DNA of 64,000 nucleotides. It comes from Notolepis coatsorum (taxonomy: Eukaryota; Chordata; Actinopteri; Aulopiformes; Paralepididae). This document shows positions 30,891 to 40,906 of this stretch, in pieces (the first letter of the stretch is position 1; each line of letters begins with the position of its first letter). Location: contig OZ020594.1 of NCBI GenBank assembly GCA_963971535.1, positions 115,913,127 through 115,977,126 of the forward strand, written 5' to 3'. The position numbers were made by a program, and so were the translations under genes. Below the pieces are notes generated by a model. That model made no database searches. It was not told the DNA's origin and saw only the letters and a list, made by a program, of their open reading frames with translations.

Positions 30891-31992
30891 TACCAGAGAA
30901 ACCAAAGCAGCAAGGAGCCAATGGCCGACATCAGCTAAATAGGCTAGCCAGGTACTGTGACACCAGGCCACACACAGCTTTGGCCAACGGCCCAACGCTA
31001 CCCAAGCTACACAAACAACCAAGACATTCACACACACAGCACATGTCGTATCTCCAAATGTTGTGAAGTAGCATATGTTTTGCCTGGAAAAAAACATCGT
31101 TATTAACAAAACATTCGGGAGGGGAAGGAAGGAAGAGTGGGGTAATGTCATGACATTTTCATTAATCTTACCTGCACCAAGGAACGCAGGGCGAAAGGCC
31201 GCAACACAGGTCTCCACGTTGACGAAAGGCCTCTCGCTGGCGGGACAAAAATAAGCCAGAACCCCCTGCTATTCTCACGGCTAATGTCAATGGTCGTAGC
31301 ACAAGCTAACAGCTAACTCTAGCCTAGGCTAACTGATAGCATCAAACTAACGTTACGTGCGCAGCCGGCAGCTAACGTCGTAGCTAAACAGCTAACTGGC
31401 TAACACGGCTATCGCTAACCATTAGCTAACGCAGAAGCAAGCTATGCTGTTACCACTGAAACTACAACATGAGAAAAGCAATACAGGCGCTGACACCAGG
31501 CCACACACCGTTAGCTACTAACTCCATACTACAACAGGCAGCTAGTCGACCAGTTTGGCTCCAGAGAGAGAGAGAGAGAGAGAGAGATCCACGGCGGGAA
31601 TATAATAGGTTGCATGAACTCACCATAACGCAGTATCAATGGTAAAGTTGGAAGGAGACTTTCTTGGCCCACGGTGTAATTTCTTCTGATCCATGCTGCT
31701 TTTGAAAAGACATCCACTCGCTCCTCTGAATAGCGCTGAATTAGATCATCCCTGTACCTCGTGTGTCCGAGAAGAGCCCGGAAACACTATCCTAAAATCT
31801 GTAGAGCAGCAAAGCCACACTGCAGTCTGCAGAGCCGCAGAGGCAGGAACAAGTCAGACACATTCTACAAACGTGTCTAATGTGAAATATATAAGCATAT
31901 AAGCAAAACTAGATTTTAGGTCTGTGATGAAAAAGGGCCTCGCGGGAAGGGGGGCCTCGCAAAAAAAAAAAAAAAAAACTGCTCGCGGCCCT
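30891..31992. other. Intron 4 segment, GCTAAC-rich, no gene
   Basis: 31262-31440 is dense in GCTAAC/GTTAGC words. A GA tract lies at about 31564-31588 and an A run at about 31961-31978. No exon is recognised. Confidence 0.4.
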
Positions 31993-32122
31993 GGTAATGG
32001 TAATTGGGTACACCTGGGGGGAAAACAATAGGGACTACACACCATGACAGAGGACTACATCTAGACATGACGGCTCACATTAGGAGCGCATGATCAGGGC
32101 ACAAACATACCCCCACATAACA
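31993..32122. repeat. 130-bp direct repeat, right copy
   Basis: See 27716-27845. The left flank (CTGCTCGCGGCCCT) differs from that of the other copy. Confidence 0.9.
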
Positions 32123-32187
32123 GTCCCTTTGAAAATAATCATGCTATTGCTAATTCTTCACCTCAAAATGTTGCTTTAACTTTAGAG

Positions 32188-33617
32188 CAGGGGTCTCAAA
32201 CTCAATTTACCTGGGGGCCGCTGGAGGTAGAGTCTGGGTGAGGCTGGGCCGCATCAAATATTCCACAAAAAAAGGGTTTCAAGTAGGGATGCTCGATATT
32301 GGCTTTTTTATCGATACCGATATACCGATATTGTCCAACTCTTAATTTCCGATACCGATATCAACCCATATCAACCGATACCGATATATGCAGGGTTCCC
32401 CCCCCCAAAAATGGAATAATTTCAGGTAATTAACATTACTTATCTCTTGTTGTGGAATTAACACAACTATACATACTTTTGACAATAAATAAAATCAGAA
32501 TTTGTTCTTACTTGCTTGCCTGGGTAAATAAAGGTTATAGAAATGTTAAAAAATAAAAAAATAAAAAATAAACTGATACCGATATTTTCCGATAACACAT
32601 TTTAATGCCGATATCGGACATCCCTAGTTTCAAGTATTCAAAAAAAAGTACAACTGATCTTCTCAATCTTTAGCAATAACATTTCAGAACATGAACAGTT
32701 CTTCAGAACATGAATGGTTCTTCAGAACATAGGCTTCTCAGTGGTGTCAGTGGCCTCATCCACAGCTATGGAAATGCACTGTGCATTTTTTTTTTATTCT
32801 ATCACAAAGCTGTTTAATCAAATCACCAGCCAGTATTTCAGTTATTCTGGTTGTTGTGCGATCTGAGGCGGATTTGCTTTTGTTTGCCTTCAAACATGGT
32901 CTCCATCACTTCAGTCATACATTATTTTCAAATTGCCACCCTTCACAAGAGCTACCGTTTCTTGGCATATAGTCACATTGGTTTGGTGCTGGGACTCAGG
33001 ATGAACGCATATTTTTCAGTCCATTCACCTTTGAATTGCAGTCGACTTTTCTTTTACTGACCATCTTTGAAAATGCCATTTTTCTGCTGGCGAAAATAGG
33101 CTAGTAGCTACATTTATCTCACGGAGATAAAACTGGGAGCGAGGCTACTGTAGATGCGCTGTCAACTCTGCTCTGACTCGGACTGAAAGAGAGAGACGAC
33201 ATGCAGTCCGTGAAGACCCGCCCTACTCCCCTACTCTGCATCTGATTCACAGACTGTGGGTGAGGGGTAAAAACGCTGACGGGACGCTGAATGTGATTGG
33301 ACCAGACCCAGACACAGACAGACAGTGGCAGTGCAGCCGGACATGCAGAGCACTGCTCGCAGTCAGAGGAGATAGCGAGGATGCATTTGCCTTCCACTTT
33401 ACTTGATATTACTCCGGAATCACGTTTCAACCAAGTCACTAAGGTAACGTTGCTGTCATGAGCCTGCGCTATGGTAGCCTACAAGTGATAAAATAAATAA
33501 AACGTCCAACTCTCGCGCAACGACTCGGCAAACAGTTGCGCACGGGCCGCATTAACACTAAACTTTGATGTCAAGTAGGGGGCCGCAAAATATCATCCTG
33601 CGAGTTTGAGACCCCTG
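32188..33617. mobile_element. hAT transposon, 1,430 bp, non-autonomous
   Basis: The ends CAGGGGTCTCAAACTC (left) and the exact inverse (right) are flanked by the 8-bp duplication CTTTAGAG (32180-32187, 33618-33625). The terminal sequence GGGGGCCGC is typical of fish hAT elements related to ZBED/GTF2IRD2-like transposases. No intact transposase remains. A second hAT is nested inside. Confidence 0.92.
32284..32626. mobile_element. Nested hAT MITE, 343 bp
   Basis: The ends TAGGGATGCTCGATAT and, inverted, TAGGGATGTCCGATAT are flanked by GTTTCAAG at 32276-32283 and 32627-32634. It is inserted into the larger hAT element. Confidence 0.92.
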
Positions 33618-34616
33618 CTTTAGAGCAATATTAGCCCCATTACAGGTAAGATAGCATGACATGATATCAACGGAATCCGTAATGTCTCTAATTTCTTATC
33701 GTCACTGTACAGTAGCTTTAAAATCGAGTGTTACAGCCTCTGAAATATAGCATGTCATCTGTCTCGCTGGCGTGGTGGTCTCAGTTCAATTCATCTTGCT
33801 CAATCAAGCAATTTTGCAACCACACGGTAGCAAAAACTAGCAGAAGGTGTTAACAAGTTAGAAACCATATAAACATACTTTGCTTTAGGCTCCCATTTGC
33901 TAGTTATATTTGTCATATATATTCAAAAAGTCAAGATAGACTGCGCTCACAAATTATAACACTGGGTGCTGAAATCCCGTCGAGTATAATAGAAAAAGAA
34001 AGCAATACGCTTGGACCAGCACTCACAGATTTTGGTATATTTAATGGCAGCCTGAAACAAACATGTTTCGGAACGATTATGTTCCTTCCTCAGTGTTGAT
34101 GGCTAGCAAATGTTCTCACCGACAATATTGTTTTTATACCAAGAAAAGCAGGAAGTGACATCATCCACAGGTGTGTTGAGAATTGCTATAAGGTCTCATT
34201 TGACCCAGGAAGTACTTTGATGTCAAGAGTCCATTCTTAAGTCGAAATTACCTAAATATACAAATAAAAAATGTAGATCTAAATGTAGATAATAGATACA
34301 TAAACATAAAATTGTTATACTAGAAACAAAACCAAAATTAACATCTAGTATGTATGGCTAGATAGGTACATTCTAATGCCTTATTCATTTTAAATATAAA
34401 CAATAAACATTAAACAAGAACCCTAGGGTAAATAAGTCCGCCCTTTGGCGTACAGTCAAACTCTTTTTTTGAGCCTCGTAATAAAGAGGAAAACCGATGA
34501 AAAAAACTAAAGTCAAAATTACCACAATATACAGATGGTAAATGTAGATATAAGATTAAAATTAAAATTGTTGTTATACTGGAAACAAAAAACATAAATC
34601 AAAATAGCAATAACAT

Positions 34617-35034
34617 CTAGTATGTATGGCTAGATAGATACACTCTAATGCCTTATTCATTTTATATAAATAAACCATAAACAATAAAAAGTAAACAAGA
34701 AACCCATTGGGTAAATAAGTCCGCCATTATGTATGGCTAGATAAATCCACTCTAATGCCTTATTAATTTTATATAAATAAACAATAAACAATAAAAAGTA
34801 AACCAGAAACCCTTGGGTAAATAAGTCCGCCATTATGTATGGCTAGATAGATACACTCTAATGCCTTATTCATTTTATATAAATAAACAATAAACAATAA
34901 AAACCCTTGGGTAAATAAGTCCGCCATTATGTATGGCTAGATAGATACACTCTAATGCCTTATTCATTTTATATAAATAAACAATAAACAATCAAAAGTA
35001 AACAAGAAACCCTTGGGTAAATAAGTCTGCCATT
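34617..35034 (-). repeat. Tandem repeat of about 105 bp, four units, left arm only
   Basis: The unit carries TATGGCTAGATAGATACACT, then CTAATGCCTTATTCATTTTA and GGGTAAATAAGTCCGCCATT. The right arm has a single unit (about 39270-39370). Confidence 0.85.
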
Positions 35035-35322
35035 AGGCGTAAATTCAAACTCTTTTTTTTGAGCCTCGTAATAAAGCGGAAAAAAAGGAAAATAAGGAAA
35101 AACTACACCTGTTCGGTGTGTCTGAAGGTTGTTAGACTTACTAATGGCTCTTTAAAATAGATCTATAGTCTAATCATTAATACTCCCTTGTATACTTAGA
35201 TACCTGTTGCTTAAAATAAACTTATTTGTTGGGCTAAATTGATCTTACTCGTATTTACTGAACCCGGCATACTTCTTTCTAAGGATACTAAAACTAATAA
35301 TCGGCCTTAATGGGAAAAGTAA

Positions 35323-36567
35323 TTAAAGGAAGCAGGTCAACAAGTTCTCTTCATTCATACCTCTTGGTTCTATACAGTTAAAGAGGTGAATAAAATAACA
35401 TTCCCTTTGCAAAAGTAGCTTATGTCTGTCACCTCCCCTGGCGGGCCTATGAACTAACTCTAGACCCATATAACGGAGATCTTTGACAGCATGCTTGCAA
35501 GTATTGAAGTGTCTAGCTACCGCCGATTTGACATCTGAATTTCTGATTGAACACTTATGTTCACTGATTCTTAATTTGAATGGTCTCGTTGTTTTACCCA
35601 CATATGAAAAATCACAAGGACATTTCAGCAGGTACACTATGAAGGAGGAATTGCAGGTAATACGACCTTTCACCGATAACCGTTTGCCCGTTTTTGGGTG
35701 TGTATAACTTTTGTCTTTGATCATCCCTTGGCAATGTACACAAGATTGACAGGGAAAGTTCCCATCTGGGATGTTAGACATAAAGTGAGTTGGTTTTACC
35801 TTGGGAAAATCCGTTTTCACCAGCAGATTTGAGAGATTCGCTTGTCTTTTGTAATAGTAATTGGGCGAATGCTGAAACGCCGCTCCAACTAGAGGATCTG
35901 ACTGTAAAATATGCCAGTATTTATTGACAATGGTACGTATGTCTCTAGTAATCGGGCTGTAAGTATACCCAAAGGCCACTTTGTCAGAGTGTACCTTATT
36001 CTTCTTAGGGGCCAGTAACAAGGATCTGTCAATCTGCTGAGTTTTGTGCAGGGCCTTAGCTGTTAAAATAGCACTGTATCCTCTGCCATGAAAATTCTCC
36101 AGTAGGGTTTCGGCTTGGGCCTTGAATCTGACCTCCGTGTCACAGATTCTCTTATACCTGAGTATTTGGCTGAAAGGTAGACTATTTTTTAAAGCCGGGG
36201 TATGGTAGCTAGAGAAATGTAGAAACGAATTTCTGTCTGTCTCTTTTTTGAAGACCTCTGTATGTAATGAAGTCCCACCTGGGGCTTTGTTGATTAAGAC
36301 GTCCAAAAAGGGTAGCGATTGTAAGTCAAACTTGAAAGTAAATTTTATCGTTAATCTACAAGAGTTGAGATATTCAAGGAAGTCATGGAGCTCAGACGAT
36401 GTACCTGACCAAATAAAGAATAGGTCATCTATATAGCGCATGTAGGATTTGACATGTTTCTCAAACGGGTTATTTTTAAAAACATGTTCTAATTCAAATT
36501 TAGACATAAAAAGATTAGCAAGGTTCACTGCGGCTGGCGAGCCCATGCCGAGTCCTCTGTTCTGCAA
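35323..36567 (-). pseudogene. Penelope-like RT palm, thumb and GIY-YIG endonuclease
   Basis: A 414-codon open frame encodes the C-terminal two thirds of a Penelope-like protein. The RT palm shows GLGMGSPAAVNLANLFMSKF and the catalytic YMRYIDDLFFIWSG (YIDD). SLPFLDVLINK and the linker follow. A CxxC pair (CQSCVHC) precedes the GIY-YIG endonuclease, with VYLLKCPCDFSYVGKTTR (the Y..YVG core) and SEHKCSIRNSDVKSAVARHF. It ends EENLLTCFL. The frame has no stop, so this part is young. The fingers are separated from it by an 80-bp (ATC)n LINE-tail insertion at 36568-36650. Such elements make cDNA by a target-primed route using the GIY-YIG nick, which is established for the family. Confidence 0.92.
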
Positions 36568-36650
36568 ATAATATCATCATCATCATCATCATCATTTTAT
36601 TTATCCGTACATGGAATCACCACAGTCCAACAGTACATATTCACATAATT
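36568..36650 (-). repeat. (ATC)n-tailed LINE-tail insertion
   Basis: ATCATCATC repeats, then TTATTTATCCGTACATGG, replace about 15-25 codons between RT fingers and palm of the left copy. Confidence 0.55.
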
Positions 36651-37006
36651 CACAAAAAATCTGTGGAGGGGAGTGATTCTGCTCTCGAGTTTAAATAAAA
36701 ACTCAATGCGTCTAACGCGTCAGCATGTGGAATGCTAGGGTACAGGCTGACTTCATCCATTGTAACTAGAAAGTATGTGGGACTAATATTACAGACTAGA
36801 AGCCCACTCAGGAAGGAAGTAGTGTCTTTTAAATACCCGCGTTGTGAAGAGGCCAAATCCTTAATATGTGCGTCTATATATTGCGATATTTTCTCTGTGG
36901 CAGAGCCTATGCCGGAGACTATAGGTCTACCTGGAGGGTTAACTAGATCTTTATGGATCTTGGGTAAGGTGTAAATGATAGGCGTAATTGGGTGCTCTAC
37001 AAACAT
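36651..37006 (-). pseudogene. Penelope-like RT fingers, left copy
   Basis: The minus-strand frame contains YTLPKIHKD, PPGRPIVSGIGSATEKISQY, KDTTSFL and VTMDEVSLYPSIPH. These are RT motifs 1-3 of Penelope-like elements, including the first catalytic Asp (TMDE-SLY). It abuts the + strand N-terminal segment of the other copy at about 37007, so the two copies face each other head to head. The N-terminal domain of this copy is missing. Confidence 0.88.
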
Positions 37007-37009
37007 AAA

Positions 37010-37457
37010 GCAGGATTACGCGGCTCACAGGGTCTACCCATGGTTGCACCAACCACAAGCCCGGAGCCGGAGGCAGAACTGGCAGCCCAGAGATCGACAG
37101 AGACACTCGGACTCTTCTTCCACAGCTGTCAGCTCAGACGAGGCGCCCTCTCAAGAAAGGTATTCCCTCCGCAGCCAATCGATTTTTCAGGACCCGCGGG
37201 ACGGCCCTCTCCCACCCAGACCGCCGCGAGTGGCCACCGGAAGACGCAGAGGAGCCAGAGAAAAAGGCCAACGGTTTCAGAGATGAGCACCACATCAAAC
37301 CTAGTGAATATTTCTAACACACAGTTGAGCGACTTGCAACATACTGTACTGTCCAAAGGGTTATCATTTGTCACGGCACGGAGAGTGGACGCTTTCACTA
37401 CTAAGGTAGAGCTTTTTAAGTTTTTTCGCAATAAAAACTTGAAGTTTTTCCGATCTT
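37010..37457 (+). pseudogene. Penelope-like N-terminal region, right copy
   Basis: The + strand carries an Arg/Ser/Pro-rich frame (RYSLRSQSIF, PPRPPRVATGRRRGA). After a frame change come MSTTSNLVNISNTQLSDLQH and SKGLSFVTARRVDAFTTKVE. The latter is the conserved N-terminal helix region that precedes the RT of Penelope-like elements (LS..Q..VLSKGLSF). It then jumps straight to the RT palm at 37458, so the fingers are deleted here. Confidence 0.7.
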
Positions 37458-38509
37458 GTGCTTACGAGGAATTACTTTAGATTTCAAGATACATATTATT
37501 TGCAGAACAGAGGACTCGGCATGGGCTCGCCAGCCGCAGTGAACCTTGCTAATCTTTTTATGTCTAAATTTGAATTAGAACATATAATACAAAATAACCC
37601 GTTTGAGAAACATGTCAAATCCTACATGCGCTATATAGATGACCTATTCTTTATTTGGTCAGGTACATCGTCTGAGCTCCATGACTTCCTTGAATATCTC
37701 AACTCTTGTAGATTAACGATAAAATTTACTTTGAAGTTTGACTTACAATCGCTACCCTTTTTGGACGTCTTAATCAACAAAGCCCCAGGTGGGACTTCAT
37801 TACATACAGAGGTCTTCAAAAAAGAGACAGACAGAAATTCGTTTCTACATTTCTCTAGCTACCATACCCCGGCTTTAAAAAATAGTCTACCTTTCAGCCA
37901 AATACTCAGGTATAAGAGAATCTGTGACACGGAGGTCAGATTCAAGGCCCAAGCCGAAACCCTACGGGAGAATTTTCATGACAGAGGATACAGTGCTATT
38001 TTAACAGCTAAGGCCCTGCACAAAACTCAGCAGATTGACAGATCCTTGTTACTGGCCCCTAAGAAGAATAAGGTACACTCTGACAAAGTGGCCTTTGGGT
38101 ATACTTACAGCCCGATTACTAGAGACATACGTACCATTGTCAATAAATACTGGCATATTTTACAGTCAGATCCTCTAGTTGGAGCGGCGTTTCAGCATTC
38201 GCCCAATTACTATTACAAAAGACAAGCGAATCTCTCAAATCTGCTGGTGAAAACGGATTTTCCCAAGGTAAAACCAACTCACTTTATGTCTAACATCCCA
38301 GATGGGAACTTTCCCTGTCAATCTTGTGTACATTGCCAAGGGATGATCAAAGACAAAAGTTATACACACCCAAAAACGGGCAAACGGTTATCGGTGAAAG
38401 GTCGTATTACCTGCAATTCCTCCTTCATAGTGTACCTGCTGAAATGTCCTTGTGATTTTTCATATGTGGGTAAAACAACGAGACCATTCAAATTAAGAAT
38501 CAGTGAACA
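37458..38509 (+). pseudogene. Penelope-like RT palm and GIY-YIG, right copy, interrupted
   Basis: This frame is almost identical to the minus-strand copy (differences include ENFHDRGYS for ENFHGRGYS and EHIIQNNPF for EHVFKNNPF). It carries the same YIDD box and GIY-YIG start (YVGKTTRPFKLRISE). It is cut at 38510 by a 238-bp insertion. The remaining endonuclease coding sequence resumes at 38763 and reads to about 38996. The RT fingers are missing upstream. The two copies could not together make one protein from this arrangement. Confidence 0.9.
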
Positions 38510-38747
38510 GGGATAGTGGAGGTACTTCTCAAGGTGGGGTCCGGGAGGGGGGGGTTCGAGCTGAGCATATGTGTGTAGGTTTTTTTTTTTTAGATAACAG
38601 GTATTATGGGTATATCTTATATAAGACAACTAACTAAAAGGTGATCTCATTGGATGTGCCCTGACAATTAATGCTTGTATATCTTATCGTGTGTTGTCAT
38701 GTTTGTTTATATGTTTGTTTAAAAAATAATATAAAAAAATAAAATAC
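38510..38747 (+). mobile_element. 238-bp retrotransposed insertion (poly-A-like tail)
   Basis: Flanked by an exact 15-bp duplication AAGAATCAGTGAACA (38495-38509, 38748-38762). It ends in an A-rich tail with AATAAAA. It is probably a 5'-truncated L1-type LINE or SINE. Confidence 0.85.
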
Positions 38748-39859
38748 AAGAATCAGTGAACATAAGTGTTCAATCAGAAATTCAGATGTCAAATCGGCGG
38801 TAGCTAGACACTTCAATACTTGCAAGCATGCTGTCAAAGATCTCCGTTATATGGGTCTAGAGTTAGTTCATAGGCCCGCCAGGGGAGGTGACAGACATAA
38901 GCTACTTTTGCAAAGGGAATGTTATTTTATTCACCTCTTTAACTGTATAGAACCAAGAGGTATGAATGAAGAGAACTTGTTGACCTGCTTCCTTTAATTA
39001 CTTTTCCCATTAAGGCCGATTATTAGTTTTAGTATCCTTAGAAAGAAGTATGCCGGGTTCAGTAAATACGAGTAAGATCAATTTAGCCCAACAGTATCTA
39101 AGTATACAAGGGAGTATTAATGATTAGACTATAGATCTATTTTAAAGAGCCATTAGTAAGTCTAACAACCTTCAGACACACCGAACAGGTGTAGTTTTTC
39201 CTTATTTTCCTTTTTTTCCGCTTTATTACGAGGCTAAAAAAAAAGTTTGAATTTACGCCTAATGGCAGACTTATTTACCCAAGGGTTTCTTGTTTACTTT
39301 TGATTGTTTATTGTTTATTTATATAAAATGAATAAGGCATTAGAGTGTATCTATCTAGCCATACATACTAGATGTTATTGCTATTTTGATTTATGTTTTT
39401 TGTTTCCAGTATAACAACAATTTAAATTTTAATCTTATATCTACATTTACCATCTGTATATTGTGGTAATTTTGACTTTAGTTTTTTCATCGGTTTTCCT
39501 CTTTATTACGAGGCTCAAAAAAAGAGTTTGACTGTACGCCAAAGGGCGGACTTATTTACCCTAGGGTTCTTGTTTAATGTTTATTGTTTATATTTAAAAT
39601 GAATAAGGCATTAGAATGTACCTATCTAGCCATACATACTAGATGTTAATTTTGGTTTTGTTTCTAGTATAACAATTTTATGTTTATGTATCTATTATCT
39701 ACATTTAGATCTACATTTTTTATTTGTATATTTAGGTAATTTCGACTTAAGAATGGACTCTTGACATCAAAGTACTTCCTGGGTCAAATTAGACCTTATA
39801 GCAATTCTCAACACACCTGTGGATGATGTCACTCCCTGCTTTTCTTCATATATATTCAA

Positions 39860-40298
39860 TAAAATAATCTAAACTGGCCTGAAAGCATGTAACCTATAAT
39901 GACTGCATGTAAAGGAATTCTCCTTGGTGGCACAAAGATAGCTTAACAACAACTCGGAAAGTTGCCATGGGTTTGAGTCAGAAGATCAAGGGAATGAATT
40001 GGGTCCTCTTCATTCCCGTCAGTCCCTCGAGTGGCTGGACAGGCCCACCCCGATTCTACTGCATCTCCTGAACTCCTGTCTCTCAGGGTCGTGGGCAAAC
40101 TTTAGGGAAAGGGTCCTGCTTCTTTTTAAAGGTAGAATCTGTAACGCCGTCAAACGGCAATCTATACTGTGAGTTTCTCCAGACTCCTCTTGGCAGAGCC
40201 TCCCTGAAATCCAACCCATGCATCAGACAAAATCAAAAATTTATAATACATCTGCAAGCATACATATTATCTTATACGTACTTTTGCATGTTTTCCAG
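39860..40298. other. Intron 4, 3' part
   Basis: No gene is seen. The exon 5 acceptor (TTTGCATGTTTTCCAG) lies at its end. Confidence 0.5.
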
Positions 40299-40467
40299 AT
40301 TTCTGCTGCAGTTGACATATCAGTCTCCAGTGCTTGATGACTCGGCCACCTTCAGCATTGTGGAAACAAATGCATTCAAACACCTCATCCACCTGTCATT
40401 AAGGCTCCTCCACGGCTCTGATGCGGAGATCAAAGATTATCTAGCAGTGTGTCTCTTTGCTTTCAAG
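40299..40467 (+). CDS. sass6: SAS-6, exon 5 (end of head domain)
   Basis: 169 bases complete codon 103 and encode residues 104-159. [37 protein letters not shown] and [14 protein letters not shown] are the close counterparts of the vertebrate SAS-6 end of the globular head, just before the coiled coil. The Phe of VETNAFKHL (residue 129 here) corresponds to the head-to-head dimer interface Phe (F131 in zebrafish, from memory), so the cartwheel contact is kept. The donor is TTCAAG|GTATGT, phase 0. The next exon (expected to begin with an EEK-like coiled-coil start) was not found in the 23.5 kb to the window end. Confidence 0.95.
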
Positions 40468-40859
40468 GTATGTCATGTTAGGCCAACACTGGCATAGAAT
40501 GTACTTTTCCAAGTCCATGACTGTGGGAAAGTGTGTTATGAAGCTAGCTCTTCATAGAGGGGTAATGAGAGGGGTTAACAGTCACTTACATTTGGTCATT
40601 TAGTTGACACTTTTATCCAAAGCGACTTAAAGGTTCTGTACGACAGGTCAGCAGGAAGGGTACAACTCTTTAACTGAGTAACAATGTTCGTCAAACAGTG
40701 TTTAAACTTGGGTGCTACAGTCTTGAGTGCATAGACGTAAAGACATATTAGCATAGTAGGTAGTAATATAGGCAAGGACGTTTATTTAGTGGCAAAGTGC
40801 ATGATAGTAAAAGACAGTACAAAGGTTAGTACCCCCCCCCCCCCATTTCAGATATTGAT

Positions 40860-40906
40860 TGAAGAAGTGTGTTTTTAATCGACAGCAGGAAATTGGTCGG
40901 GTTTCA
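40860..40906 (-). pseudogene. CR1-like LINE ORF2, C-terminal end
   Basis: Read from the array outward, the minus strand gives V-R-T-A-E-T-R-P-I-S-C-C-R-L-K-T-H-F-F-N-Q-Y-L. This fits the VRTAESL--FRRRLKTHLF-end of CR1/Rex-type LINEs. It proves that the coding frame continues out of the minisatellite on this side. Confidence 0.75.

Larger units (their letters stand above)
33927..39846. mobile_element. Head-to-head Penelope-like element composite
   Basis: Two oppositely oriented Penelope-like copies share long inverted arms (about 34130-36570 and 37500-39846). A spacer of about 0.9 kb holds other parts of the same element. The whole is flanked by one 13-14 bp duplication, (T)CATATATATTCAA, at 33914-33926 and 39847-39859. 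The left copy extends about 200 bp beyond the point where the right copy ends. Confidence 0.85.
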
